From positions 1,359,553 through 1,423,552 of the forward strand of contig CP058708.1 in NCBI GenBank assembly GCA_013414765.1: DNA of 64,000 nucleotides, in the 5' to 3' direction. Under the pieces are notes generated by a model. The model was given only the letters and a program-made list of their open reading frames with translations, was not told the origin of the DNA and made no database searches. This document shows, in pieces, positions 35,241 to 43,417 of the stretch (position 1 is its first letter; each line of letters starts with the position of its first letter). Both the position numbers and the translations under genes were made by a program. This stretch comes from Candidatus Accumulibacter cognatus (GTDB lineage Bacteria > Pseudomonadota > Gammaproteobacteria > Burkholderiales > Rhodocyclaceae).

Positions 35241-35720
35241 TGCCGATTCACCTTGCCGCTAGCGCCAAAGCGCTTTGCCAAATCTGCTGGGCCATGGTGC
35301 AAAGCATTCACGAAGCAGTAACAAACCACTTGGGGTAGCGGCAGGTCCACCTCAGAGCGTTCATTCGTAAGGGAGAATCGTGTATTCGGAGGCGCCTGCT
35401 TCAGTCAGCCTGGCGGTCGCACCCTCATTGGATACGGAATGCTTCCGCTTCCCCTGGATCGGTGACTTTGCGCTTCCGTCATTCGACCGGTTTGCTTTTT
35501 CCCGCTCTTGGTTCGTCAAGAAATCACTGAAAAAACTCTTGCAGTGCCAGTATGATCGAATTCTCGGTCCGACACTGGATAACACGCCTGCAATCTATAG
35601 CAAGTGCATTGATAAGGCAAGGCCATTGCCAGTGCTTTCATGACCACGACGAATTGTGGTCATGGCAATGGTAATCGGCCAGATACCCGCGCAGGGCGGG
35701 CATTCTGAGCGGTGGGCGGA
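35241..35720. other. 480-base region without a well-supported gene
   Basis: Lies between the DUF1631 start and the rhlE stop, both minus strand. An 87-codon plus-strand frame (GTG at 35380) has AAGGGAG only 4 bases upstream, and a 74-codon minus-strand frame (35361-35585) overlaps it. Neither has recognisable domains. A large hairpin lies at 35623-35671. The promoter of the DUF1631 gene should be in the first part, but I see no clear motif. Confidence 0.45.
35623..35671. terminator. Bulged hairpin downstream of rhlE, possible terminator
   Basis: The outer arms CCATTGCC (35623-35630) and GGCAATGG (35664-35671) and inner arms CATGACCAC (35639-35647) and GTGGTCATG (35656-35664) are complementary, with an 8-base bulge on one side. 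No T-run follows on either strand, so a rho-independent stop is not certain. Confidence 0.4.
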
Positions 35721-37142
35721 TCAGCGATCGCCGTAGCTGCGGTGGCTACCTCTGGCGCTGCCACCGGGTTTGACGGCGTCATGGAATGAGGGGCGTGCTG
35801 GGCCATCTCGTCTTGACGTGGACGGCTTGCTGAAGCGGCTGTCGGTTTGCCCCGCGGGTTGACCAAAGCTGCGCTTCTCAGTCCCCTTCCAGGCTGGCTT
35901 GCCGGCCGGACGCGGACTTGCCGAAGGGGCGCGACGCGTCGGCTCGTGGCCGACCACGACCTCGACCGGGATCATCTGCTTGGTGAAGCGCTCGATCTTT
36001 CTGACATTGAAATGCTCGGCGTGATGGACCAGCGAAATCGCCAGGCCGCTGCGGCCGGCACGGCCGGTTCGGCCGATACGATGCACATAGTCTTCGGCGG
36101 CCTTGGGCAGATCGTAATTGAAGACATGCGTGATCGTTGGGACGTCGATACCACGAGCAGCGACATCGGTGGCAACGAGGATTCGCAGCTGGCCGCGACG
36201 CATTGCGGTGAGGGTACGGTTGCGCGCGCCCTGATGCATGTCTCCATGCAACGCTGCGGCATTGAGTCCGGCGATGTTGAGGCGATCGCAGAGGGTATCG
36301 GCGTCACGCTTGGTGGCGGTGAATACGAGCGCCTGGTCGATCGACGCATCACGCAGCAGGTGGTCGAGAAGGCGGTTTTTGTGCGCCAGGTCGTCGACGA
36401 AATGCATCCTTTGTTCGATGTGGTCGTTCCGCGCCGAAACCGCATCGACCTGGATACTTAGCGCTGAGCGCGTCATGCGTTGTGCCATGTCGCCAACGGT
36501 CCCGTCAAGCGTTGCCGAGAACAGCAGCGTCTGGCGCGCGCTCGGCGTCGCCGCAACGATCCGTTCGATGTCTTCGATGAAACCCATGTCCAGCATGCGG
36601 TCGGCTTCGTCAAGAACCAGAATCTGCAACTGCGAGAAATCGATCTTGCCGGAGCTCATATGGTCGATCAGACGACCCGGCGTGGCTACCAGGATCTCGG
36701 GGTTTCGGCCGAGGAGTTCCATCTGTTTCGGGTACGGCATGCCGCCGAGGATGGCCACTGCCCGCACCTGGTGGAGCTGGCGGCCATACTTTTCAGTGGC
36801 CGCGGTGACCTGCAGCGCGAGTTCGCGGGTGGGTGTCAGCACCAGCATGAGCGGCTGCGCCGGCTGGAAGCGAAAGCGATCATGGCCGCGGGAAGGCCCT
36901 GAGCGGCGCGCCGGAGCGTTGGCGCGTGCGGTCGCCGGGCGTTCCCGCGTGGCGAAGAGATGCAGTGCCGGCAGCATGAAGGCAGCAGTCTTGCCGGATC
37001 CGGTCTGTGACGAAACCATCAGATCGCGACCAGCAAGGGCCGCAGGAATGGCTTGTTGCTGAACTGCGGTCGGTTGGCTGTAGCCGGAATCGGTAAGTGC
37101 TTTGAGGATGGCCGGGTGGAGGCCGATTTCTGCAAAATTCAT
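35721..37142 (-). CDS. rhlE: DEAD-box RNA helicase RhlE
   Basis: Encodes 473 residues from the ATG at 37142 (MNFAEIGLHP), preceded by a GAGAGA site; a longer frame to 37241 has no family support. Motifs in order: Q motif (GYSQPTAVQ), SQTGSGKT (residues 45-52), PTRELALQV, TPGRLIDH, DEADRMLD, SATLDGT, ATDVAARGID and HRIGRTGRAG. The C-terminal tail is basic and rich in Pro, Ser and Arg, as in RhlE. These helicases remodel rRNA and mRNA, helping ribosome assembly and cold adaptation. A long leader of about 250 bases lies upstream, with a consensus -10 box at 37402-37407, as seen in cold-responsive helicase genes. Confidence 0.93.
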   Translation of the reverse strand: MNFAEIGLHPAILKALTDSGYSQPTAVQQQAIPAALAGRDLMVSSQTGSGKTAAFMLPALHLFATRERPATARANAPARRSGPSRGHDRFRFQPAQPLMLVLTPTRELALQVTAATEKYGRQLHQVRAVAILGGMPYPKQMELLGRNPEILVATPGRLIDHMSSGKIDFSQLQILVLDEADRMLDMGFIEDIERIVAATPSARQTLLFSATLDGTVGDMAQRMTRSALSIQVDAVSARNDHIEQRMHFVDDLAHKNRLLDHLLRDASIDQALVFTATKRDADTLCDRLNIAGLNAAALHGDMHQGARNRTLTAMRRGQLRILVATDVAARGIDVPTITHVFNYDLPKAAEDYVHRIGRTGRAGRSGLAISLVHHAEHFNVRKIERFTKQMIPVEVVVGHEPTRRAPSASPRPAGKPAWKGTEKRSFGQPAGQTDSRFSKPSTSRRDGPARPSFHDAVKPGGSARGSHRSYGDR

Positions 37143-37474
37143 GTTTCTCTCTCGTGTGGATGCGCTGCGCGCTGCCGTAACGGCATAGCGCGCTGCTAAA
37201 GAAAAAAGGCAACGCCAACCAACGAAGAAGCTGAGAGACAAACTCTGTGCGATGCACAGGAGTCAGCACCCATCAGCACAAAAGCTTTGTGCCAGAACGG
37301 CGCTGAATGAATCGACACCAGAAGGCAGGGGGGCTTGAGATTTACAGCCAGGTTCGCGATGCTCGTTGCACGCTGCAGGAGGGATGCTTCGTGCGGCGCG
37401 CATTATAGCACTCGGCGGCGTGCCGTCCAGTTTTCTTTATCGTTCTGACGATCGATGCGCCTGGCCGCTTTCGC
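37143..37474. other. 332-base leader and intergenic region upstream of rhlE
   Basis: Lies between the cca stop (37475) and the rhlE start, both on the minus strand. It contains a -10 box (37402-37407) and the hairpin GCACAAA-AGC-TTTGTGC (37276-37292) inside the predicted leader. No gene was found. A long structured leader is compatible with post-transcriptional or cold-shock control. Confidence 0.5.
37402..37407 (-). promoter_or_regulatory. Consensus -10 box (TATAAT) for rhlE
   Basis: On the minus strand the hexamer reads exactly TATAAT. The region 17 bases upstream (CTGGAC) is a poor -35. Transcription starting just downstream would give a leader of about 250 bases. Confidence 0.5.
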
Positions 37475-38698
37475 TCAGGCGGACGGAATGGACAGGGTCT
37501 GCCTGACTGCCGCGACACGCGCTGCGTGCAGGCGTGCGGCAATCTGCGTGCGCTCGGGACAGGCATTCGCAATTGCCGCCGCGTTCACACTACGCACCGC
37601 CACCAGCGCCTGTCGGAAGATCGCCGGGGCAGGGTAAGAGCGGTCCTGCCATCCGAGGCGGCCATGAAAATCGCAGGTGCAGGCTTCGAGCAGTTGCTCG
37701 AAGCGGCCTGGCCGGCGCAGGGCATCTGCCTGTTCCAGAACCCTGACGATCGTTGCCGACGTCATCTCGTGAGCACGGTGTACCTTGCCATGGCAGCGCG
37801 CTACCAGTAATGCCAGATCACGACAGTCCACCGGCACCCTGAGGCGGGCACAAACTTCGCCAGCCAGTTCGACGCTGCGTTCTTCATGACCGGGATGACG
37901 CGGCAAATCGGTCTCGGGGGTGGTACCCTTGCCCAGATCGTGCAGCAGCGCCGCCCAGCGGACCGGCAGGGCGAAACCACGCTGCGCCGACTGGTCGACC
38001 ACCATCAGCACATGCACGCCGGTATCGACTTCCGGATGATAATCGGCGCGTTGCGCGACGCCGAAAAGACGGTCGAGTTCGGGCAACAGGCGGACCAGTG
38101 CGCCGCCGGCACGCAGGACTTCGAACATGCGCGACGGGCGGACTTCCATCAGTCCCTTGGCGAGTTCCTGCCAGACGCGTTCGGCAACCAGATGGTCGAG
38201 TTCGCCGCCGACGACCATGCTGCGTACCATCGCCAGGGTTTCCGGGGCGACCGTAAACTCGGGAAAACGCGCGGCAAAACGTGCCAGGCGGAGAACACGT
38301 ACCGGGTCTTCGGCAAAAGCCGGGCCGACATGACGCAGGACGCGTGCAGCGAGGTCGTCAACACCGTGGTAGGGATCGATCAGAGAACCGTCGGCAGCGC
38401 GCGCGATAGCGTTGATGGTCAGATCGCGGCGCGCCAGGTCCTCGCTCAGGGTAACCGCGGGTGCCGTATCAAAAGCAAAGCTATGGTAGCCATGACCGGT
38501 CTTGCGCTCGGTGCGCGCCAGCGCATATTCTGCATGCGAATGCGGGTGCAGGAAAACCGGAAAATCCTTGCCCACCGGCTTGAAACCACGTGCCAGCATC
38601 TCCTCGGCGGTGGCGCCGACGACCACGTAATCGCGATCCTGGATCGGCAAACCCAGCAGCTCATCGCGAATCGCACCGCCAACAGTGAAGATCTGCAT
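37475..38698 (-). CDS. cca: CCA-adding tRNA nucleotidyltransferase
   Basis: Encodes 407 residues from the ATG at 38698. The enzyme adds or repairs the 3' CCA end of tRNAs. The class II nucleotidyltransferase signature GGAIRDELLG (residues 7-16) and metal ligands Asp21 and Asp23 in DRDYVVVG are present, followed by RRDLTINAIA, EDPVRVLRLARFAARF, and a C-terminal HD domain (WAALLHDLGKG), which in E. coli-type enzymes gives phosphatase/phosphodiesterase activity. It sits 31 bases after the NDUFA9-like gene on the same strand, so they may be co-transcribed. Confidence 0.96.
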   Translation of the reverse strand: MQIFTVGGAIRDELLGLPIQDRDYVVVGATAEEMLARGFKPVGKDFPVFLHPHSHAEYALARTERKTGHGYHSFAFDTAPAVTLSEDLARRDLTINAIARAADGSLIDPYHGVDDLAARVLRHVGPAFAEDPVRVLRLARFAARFPEFTVAPETLAMVRSMVVGGELDHLVAERVWQELAKGLMEVRPSRMFEVLRAGGALVRLLPELDRLFGVAQRADYHPEVDTGVHVLMVVDQSAQRGFALPVRWAALLHDLGKGTTPETDLPRHPGHEERSVELAGEVCARLRVPVDCRDLALLVARCHGKVHRAHEMTSATIVRVLEQADALRRPGRFEQLLEACTCDFHGRLGWQDRSYPAPAIFRQALVAVRSVNAAAIANACPERTQIAARLHAARVAAVRQTLSIPSA

Positions 38699-38729
38699 GC
38701 TCGCCGGGGCTCGTGCCTAGATCGTGGGC

Positions 38730-39695
38730 TCAGCGACCAGCACGATAGCGAAAGCGGTCGAGGCGGAGCTGGACAATTTCGTTGGGCGAGAGATAGCCGG
38801 GCGCCACGGCTTCGAGGGCTTCCGGATGCCAGCCGGGATAGTCGTGCGTGCCATCGCTGACGCTATCGACCTCCATCGAGCGCAGGTTGTCGGGCGACAG
38901 CGGCGGATTCGGCAGCAGCCACATCAGGCCAGCCTGCAAGTACGCCCAGCCACCGCTCCCGAGGTCGATGATCTTCGGTGATTTGCAGACCAGTTGGGCG
39001 GTGTACTCGACCAGCTCGCGCAGGCTGTAGGCCTTTGGCCCGCAGAGTTCGTAGGTCTTGCCGAAAGTCGCGCCATTGCCCAGACAATCGCTGAAAACGC
39101 TCGCCACGTCGCCGATATAGACCGGCTGGAAGCGCGCCTCGCCAGCGCCAAGCGGCAGGATCGGGAACAGCTTTATGAGCTTGGCGAACATGTTGAGAAA
39201 GACGTCATCCGGTCCGAAGATGACCGATGGACGGAACACCGTGATGTCCAGCTCCGGCATGGCGGCGTGGACGATCGCTTCGCCCTCGCCTTTCGAACGG
39301 AGATACTCCGATGGTGCGTTGGTGGCCGCCTTGAGCGCGCTCATGTGGACCAGGCGGCGAACGCCGCTTTGCCGCATGGCGGTGACGATCTTTCCCGGCA
39401 GGTCGACATGCGCAGCAGCAAAACCCTTGCCATACGGCAGGCGCGAATCACGGTCGTGGAGAATGCCGACGAGGTTGATGACCGCATCCTGACCGCGCAT
39501 CAACTGGACGAGCTCCTGCGGGTCGTGCACATTGGCCTCGACCATGCTGATCATCGGCAGCATGGTCAGCTTCTTGGTGTGGTCGCGATGGCGGGTCGGT
39601 ATGGTCACCCGGATACCACGTTCCGAAAGGCGGCTGGCAATCCAACCGCCGACAAAACCACTCCCGCCGATCAACAACACGTTTTCGAGTTCCAT
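38730..39695 (-). CDS. NAD(P)-binding protein of the complex I NDUFA9 family
   Basis: Encodes 321 residues. The N-terminal Rossmann motif GGSGFVGGWIASRL is an extended-SDR GxxGxxG loop. Further blocks: NLVGILHDRDSRL, VRRLVHMSALKA, FRPSVIFGPDDVFLN and FQPVYIGDVA. These match the atypical SDRs of the NDUFA9 group, common in betaproteobacteria next to cca and slt. The YxxxK catalytic pair is replaced by YLRSK (a Tyr-x3-Lys is still visible). The precise substrate is not known; a role in quinone or membrane-associated redox assembly is inferred. Confidence 0.85.
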   Translation of the reverse strand: MELENVLLIGGSGFVGGWIASRLSERGIRVTIPTRHRDHTKKLTMLPMISMVEANVHDPQELVQLMRGQDAVINLVGILHDRDSRLPYGKGFAAAHVDLPGKIVTAMRQSGVRRLVHMSALKAATNAPSEYLRSKGEGEAIVHAAMPELDITVFRPSVIFGPDDVFLNMFAKLIKLFPILPLGAGEARFQPVYIGDVASVFSDCLGNGATFGKTYELCGPKAYSLRELVEYTAQLVCKSPKIIDLGSGGWAYLQAGLMWLLPNPPLSPDNLRSMEVDSVSDGTHDYPGWHPEALEAVAPGYLSPNEIVQLRLDRFRYRAGR

Positions 39696-39741
39696 AGTTT
39701 CCTACCGGTAATATTAATTTGAATGTCGGAAAACCGTCATT

Positions 39742-41685
39742 TTAGGGCAAATCGTCTATCCTCGCCTCGCCACCGGTGCGTGGCGCAATCACACCGAGCC
39801 GGTTCTTGAGGGTTTGGGGTTTGCCATCGAAGAGGGCCGCGTAGTAGATGGAATTGCTCATCACTTTCTTGACGTAATCGCGGGTTTCGTTGAAGGGAAT
39901 GGTTTCGGCATAGATGGCGCCTTCCAGCGGACGCTCGGCACGCCATCTGCGCGCCCGGCCAGGGCCGGCGTTATAGGCGGCCGAGGCGAGCACCGGGTGA
40001 TTGTCGAGGCTTTCGAGAACCAGGCGCATGTAGGTGGTACCGAGCAACACGTTGGTTTCGGCATCGTTGACCCTGGCCTGCTGGAAATCCTTCAGACCGA
40101 TCTTGTTGGCCACCCATTTGGCGGTCGCCGGCATCAGTTGCATCAGCCCGGAAGCGCCGACGTTCGATCTGGCGCTGCTGATGAAACGGCTTTCCTGGCG
40201 CATCAGGCCATACACCCAGGCGTCATCCAGCGCCTGATTTCGCGCAGCCGGACGGACCTGGTCGCCGTAGGGCGCCAAATAGCGCAGCGAGTAGTCGTGT
40301 TCATTGCGGGTGCGGTCAGCGGCGGCAATCGCACGGTCGTAATTGCCCGAGCGCACGGCGATTTCGGAGGCAGCCAGTAGTTCCCGGTCACTCATGCTGC
40401 GCAGAGCCCAGCTCCATTCCTTGCTGCCCTCACTGCGCAGGTTGAGGCGAAAGAAGGTCTGCGCACGCCGCACGCCGGGAATGGCACTGACCTGCGCCAG
40501 CTCTTCCCGGCTCGGGGGTGGTGCCTTGGGTGGGGTCATGGTGTGGCGGCCGAGTTCATCATTGGCCAGACTGCCGTAGAAGTCGGGTTGTCCGGCGATC
40601 TTCGCAAACAACGTGTTGGCATCTTCCATGCGTCCGCCGGCGCGGTACGCACGACCCAGCCAGTACACCCAGGCGGGTTGCGCGGCCAGCTCCGGAGGCA
40701 TCCTTTCGATGCTGGCGCGAACGCTGCCCCAGTCCTGCACGCGTAGCGCAGCGCGCACCTTCCACTCGGCGGCCTCGTCCGAAAGGGGTGCGTCGCCGGC
40801 CTGCCGGTACCACTCCATGGCTTCCGGCAGATGCCGTTGTGCCGCCTGCAAGCCGATCTGACTCCATGCCCAGGCCTTTTCACCAGACTTCATCGACCCC
40901 CCGATTTTCTCGAGTTGATCGGCGGCCATCCGCGGATCATTGCGGGCAAGGCGCTGGATCGCCAGTGCCGCCAGCTCGCGCTGCGCGCGATTACCCGAGA
41001 AGTCGCTCGGCAATCGCCCCAGCCAGGGGAGTGGCGTGTCGACGACCGTCTGTGCCAGTTTCTTTTCCGGCATCTGGCTGGAGGGCAAGTAATTCATCGA
41101 GTACAGGGCGGCTGCGATCTTGTTGGCTTCAAACTGGCGGCGAATGCGTGCCCACACCGCATCGGCCAGCACTCGCTTGTCGATGATCAGCGCTTCGAGA
41201 ACCGGGTAGCAGGGTTCGGGGGGTTCGAGCAGGGTCAGCCAGAGCGGCAGCGCATCGTCGAGGACGCGCGGGTCGCCCTGCGCGCGCCGACTCTGCAGCG
41301 CCTGGCAGGCGAGCTCCTGGTTGGCTTGCGCCAAGCGCGGATACTCGCTGTCAAAAAGCGACCATTGCTGCTTTCTGGCGAGCTGGCGGAGCCAGTCAGT
41401 GCGCAGTTTCTCGGCAATGTAGCTGTTTTCGTGGCGACTGAGGAAAGCCTGCACAGTCGCCGGATCGCTGTCCTTGAGGTCCGGGAGGAGCTGCCAGTAT
41501 TCGACGTAGGCTTCGAGTTCATGGCCCTGCAGAAAAGGCGCCAGACGTTCCAGCTTGGCCCGGTCGCCGGTGCGTGCAGCGTCGCGCGCGGCCAGAAACT
41601 GCTCGTCGGGCGTCAGCGCAAAGGCCAGGGTGGGTGCCAGAAACAGGGGGATGAGGACGCGCAGGATCGGCTGACGAAACTTCAT
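39742..41685 (-). CDS. slt: Soluble lytic murein transglycosylase (Slt70-like)
   Basis: Encodes 647 residues from the ATG at 41685 (MKFRQPILRVLIPLFLAPTLAFA), which gives a clear signal peptide; an upstream start at 41724 would spoil it. A long helical superhelix (U domain) covers residues about 30-430. The C-terminal SLT domain has QESRFISSARSNVGASGLMQLMPATA, with the catalytic Glu in QESRF, then NVLLGTTYMRLVLE and AAYNAGPGRARRW. It cleaves peptidoglycan glycan strands in the periplasm with 1,6-anhydro-ring formation. It is divergent from the 5-formyl-THF cyclo-ligase gene with only 44 bases between starts, so the promoters must overlap. Confidence 0.94.
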   Translation of the reverse strand: MKFRQPILRVLIPLFLAPTLAFALTPDEQFLAARDAARTGDRAKLERLAPFLQGHELEAYVEYWQLLPDLKDSDPATVQAFLSRHENSYIAEKLRTDWLRQLARKQQWSLFDSEYPRLAQANQELACQALQSRRAQGDPRVLDDALPLWLTLLEPPEPCYPVLEALIIDKRVLADAVWARIRRQFEANKIAAALYSMNYLPSSQMPEKKLAQTVVDTPLPWLGRLPSDFSGNRAQRELAALAIQRLARNDPRMAADQLEKIGGSMKSGEKAWAWSQIGLQAAQRHLPEAMEWYRQAGDAPLSDEAAEWKVRAALRVQDWGSVRASIERMPPELAAQPAWVYWLGRAYRAGGRMEDANTLFAKIAGQPDFYGSLANDELGRHTMTPPKAPPPSREELAQVSAIPGVRRAQTFFRLNLRSEGSKEWSWALRSMSDRELLAASEIAVRSGNYDRAIAAADRTRNEHDYSLRYLAPYGDQVRPAARNQALDDAWVYGLMRQESRFISSARSNVGASGLMQLMPATAKWVANKIGLKDFQQARVNDAETNVLLGTTYMRLVLESLDNHPVLASAAYNAGPGRARRWRAERPLEGAIYAETIPFNETRDYVKKVMSNSIYYAALFDGKPQTLKNRLGVIAPRTGGEARIDDLP

Positions 41686-41729
41686 GATAAGCTGGGTTTC
41701 TCGAAACACACTGCATTTGAGCATATCAC

Positions 41730-42389
41730 ATGGCTGCCGGGTTGATGCCGGGAATCATTGTCGACCGGCGTGCGCTGCGCAAGACGCTGATCGAGCGTCG
41801 GCTGGCCTTGCCGGCTGACGCATGGGATGGTCATTGCCGGCGCATCTGCGCGCTCCTGCAGGCCAGTTTTCCACAGCTCTCGGGAATGCGCGTCGGTTTC
41901 TGCTGGCCGTTCAGAAAGGAGCCCGACCTCAGGCCGCTGATCACAAGCTGGGCCGGCGAGGGTCGGCCAGGCTTCGTGGCGCTGCTGCCGGTGGTGATCG
42001 GTGAAAACCGGGTGCTGGCTTTTCGCGCCTGGTCGCCAGGCACGGTGATGGTCATCGACCAGCATGGCATCCCGGCGCCGGCGGCAGGTGATTTCCTGAT
42101 CCCGCAAGCCTTGCTGATCCCGGTGAATGGCTTCGATGCCGCCGGCCATCGCATCGGTTACGGCGGCGGCTACTTCGATCGCACGCTGGCGTCGCTCTCG
42201 CCACGTCCGCTTGCGGTTGGCGTCGGTTTTGAACTGGCCCGGATGGACTCGATCCACCCCGAACCGCATGATCAGAGACTTGATGCGATGGTTACCGAGG
42301 ACGGGGTCTTTTTCCCGCCGCCAAGTGCCGCAATGGCTCGACCAGCAGCAGGTAGCGTGGCCTCGGGAACGGCGGACGGCGATGAATGA
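41730..42389 (+). CDS. 5-formyltetrahydrofolate cyclo-ligase
   Basis: Encodes 219 residues from the ATG at 41730; an ATG at 41745 is the alternative. It catalyses ATP-dependent conversion of 5-formyl-THF to 5,10-methenyl-THF in one-carbon metabolism. Signature elements: RRALRKTLIERRLALP (substrate-binding helix near the start), FCWPFRKEPDLRPL, FLIPQALLIPVNGFDAAGHRIGYGGGYFDRTLA (the conserved GxGGGYYDR-type ATP-binding loop) and VGFELARM. The C-terminal 20 residues after FFPPPSAAM look variable and are probably disordered. Confidence 0.93.
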   Translation: MAAGLMPGIIVDRRALRKTLIERRLALPADAWDGHCRRICALLQASFPQLSGMRVGFCWPFRKEPDLRPLITSWAGEGRPGFVALLPVVIGENRVLAFRAWSPGTVMVIDQHGIPAPAAGDFLIPQALLIPVNGFDAAGHRIGYGGGYFDRTLASLSPRPLAVGVGFELARMDSIHPEPHDQRLDAMVTEDGVFFPPPSAAMARPAAGSVASGTADGDE

Positions 42390-42395
42390 CTTCGT

Positions 42396-43238
42396 TCATT
42401 TGAATAGTTTGCTCAGGTCTTCTCGCAAATCGCTGTACTCGTCATCTTGCAACCCGAGATGGCCGAGTACGCGAGAGTCGATCGTTTCCCCACGGTAGTT
42501 GGTACGCGTGAGGAAGTATTCGTCATGAAAATATTCAGCTATGGCATTGATGGCAATCAGGGTCATTGCCTGCGGGTTGAAGCTGTCCTTATCGTCAAAG
42601 ACCGAGGGATCATGATGGTAGAAAATGCCGTTGCAGATCGCTTCCGGCAGGAACCAGCACTTGGCCACCAAGTAGCCGATGGTCGCATGATCGGTCGCGT
42701 ACCGTTCATTTTCCACGGCAGTGGATGGCTGAGTGTCGTCCTTTTCCGCCAGCGCCAACGTTTGCCGGTAATCGGGAAACCTCTGCATCAGGATCGGGAT
42801 GCCGACGTCGTGGAACAGTCCGAAGCAATAGGCGTCGTCGAGAGGCCCTCTTGGAATCGTCGAGGCGATGTAGTAGGCAATACCGGCGACCTTTTCGGCA
42901 CGCTCCCAGAAACGTTCCAGTGACGGCGTCTTGCCACCCACGGCGGCCTTCAGCACCAGGCCAGTAACGATCTGCCCGGCGGCCTTGATGCCTAGCAGGC
43001 TCATCGCCTGAGCGACCGAGCTGATCTTCCTGGAGAGGCCAAAAAAAGGAGAATTCACCGTTTTGAGCATGGCCGCCGAGAGGCCGACGTCGCCACTGAC
43101 CAGACGCACGATGACCCGCGGGTCCGGATCGCTTTTCCCGAGTTCATTCTGGAGATTGAGCAGCACCTGCGGTCTGGCGGGGATCGTGATTCCCTTCAGG
43201 GTTTTCTCGATCACCTCCGCAAGTATCAGCTTCGCCAT
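42396..43238 (-). CDS. HDOD-domain signalling protein
   Basis: Encodes 280 residues from the ATG at 43238 (MAKLILAEVIEK), with GGAGAAGA upstream. The HDOD hallmark is present: IPARPQVLLNLQNELGKSDPD, VSGDVGLSAAMLKTVNSPFFGL, AMSLLGIKAAGQIVTGLVL. FGLFHDVGIPILMQRFPDY keeps an HD-like pair, while the full metal site is degenerate, as is usual for HDOD. HATIGYLVAKCWFLPEAICNGIFYHHD follows. Such proteins act in c-di-GMP or stress signalling without hydrolysing phosphates. It is convergent with the cyclo-ligase gene (7 bases apart). Confidence 0.9.
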   Translation of the reverse strand: MAKLILAEVIEKTLKGITIPARPQVLLNLQNELGKSDPDPRVIVRLVSGDVGLSAAMLKTVNSPFFGLSRKISSVAQAMSLLGIKAAGQIVTGLVLKAAVGGKTPSLERFWERAEKVAGIAYYIASTIPRGPLDDAYCFGLFHDVGIPILMQRFPDYRQTLALAEKDDTQPSTAVENERYATDHATIGYLVAKCWFLPEAICNGIFYHHDPSVFDDKDSFNPQAMTLIAINAIAEYFHDEYFLTRTNYRGETIDSRVLGHLGLQDDEYSDLREDLSKLFK

Positions 43239-43417
43239 TTTTTCTTCTCCGAAACGGTGTATTTCTGATAGAACAACAAGGTACTCCACTCCGTCGCGGT
43301 CAGCAATGCCATATCCGGAGGCCGCCCGGGCAGCCGCCCTTTTAACGCTGCAAGCAAACCGAGGTCAGCGCAACGCGCCCGCTATAATCACGGCTGCCTT
43401 GCCAGGAAACCTTCCTC

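Noticed and set aside
35380-35643. An 87-codon plus-strand gene with an AAGGGAG motif just before its GTG start
   Set aside because: Spacing of about 4 bases is too short, an antisense frame overlaps it, and no domain is recognised; it ends inside a hairpin.
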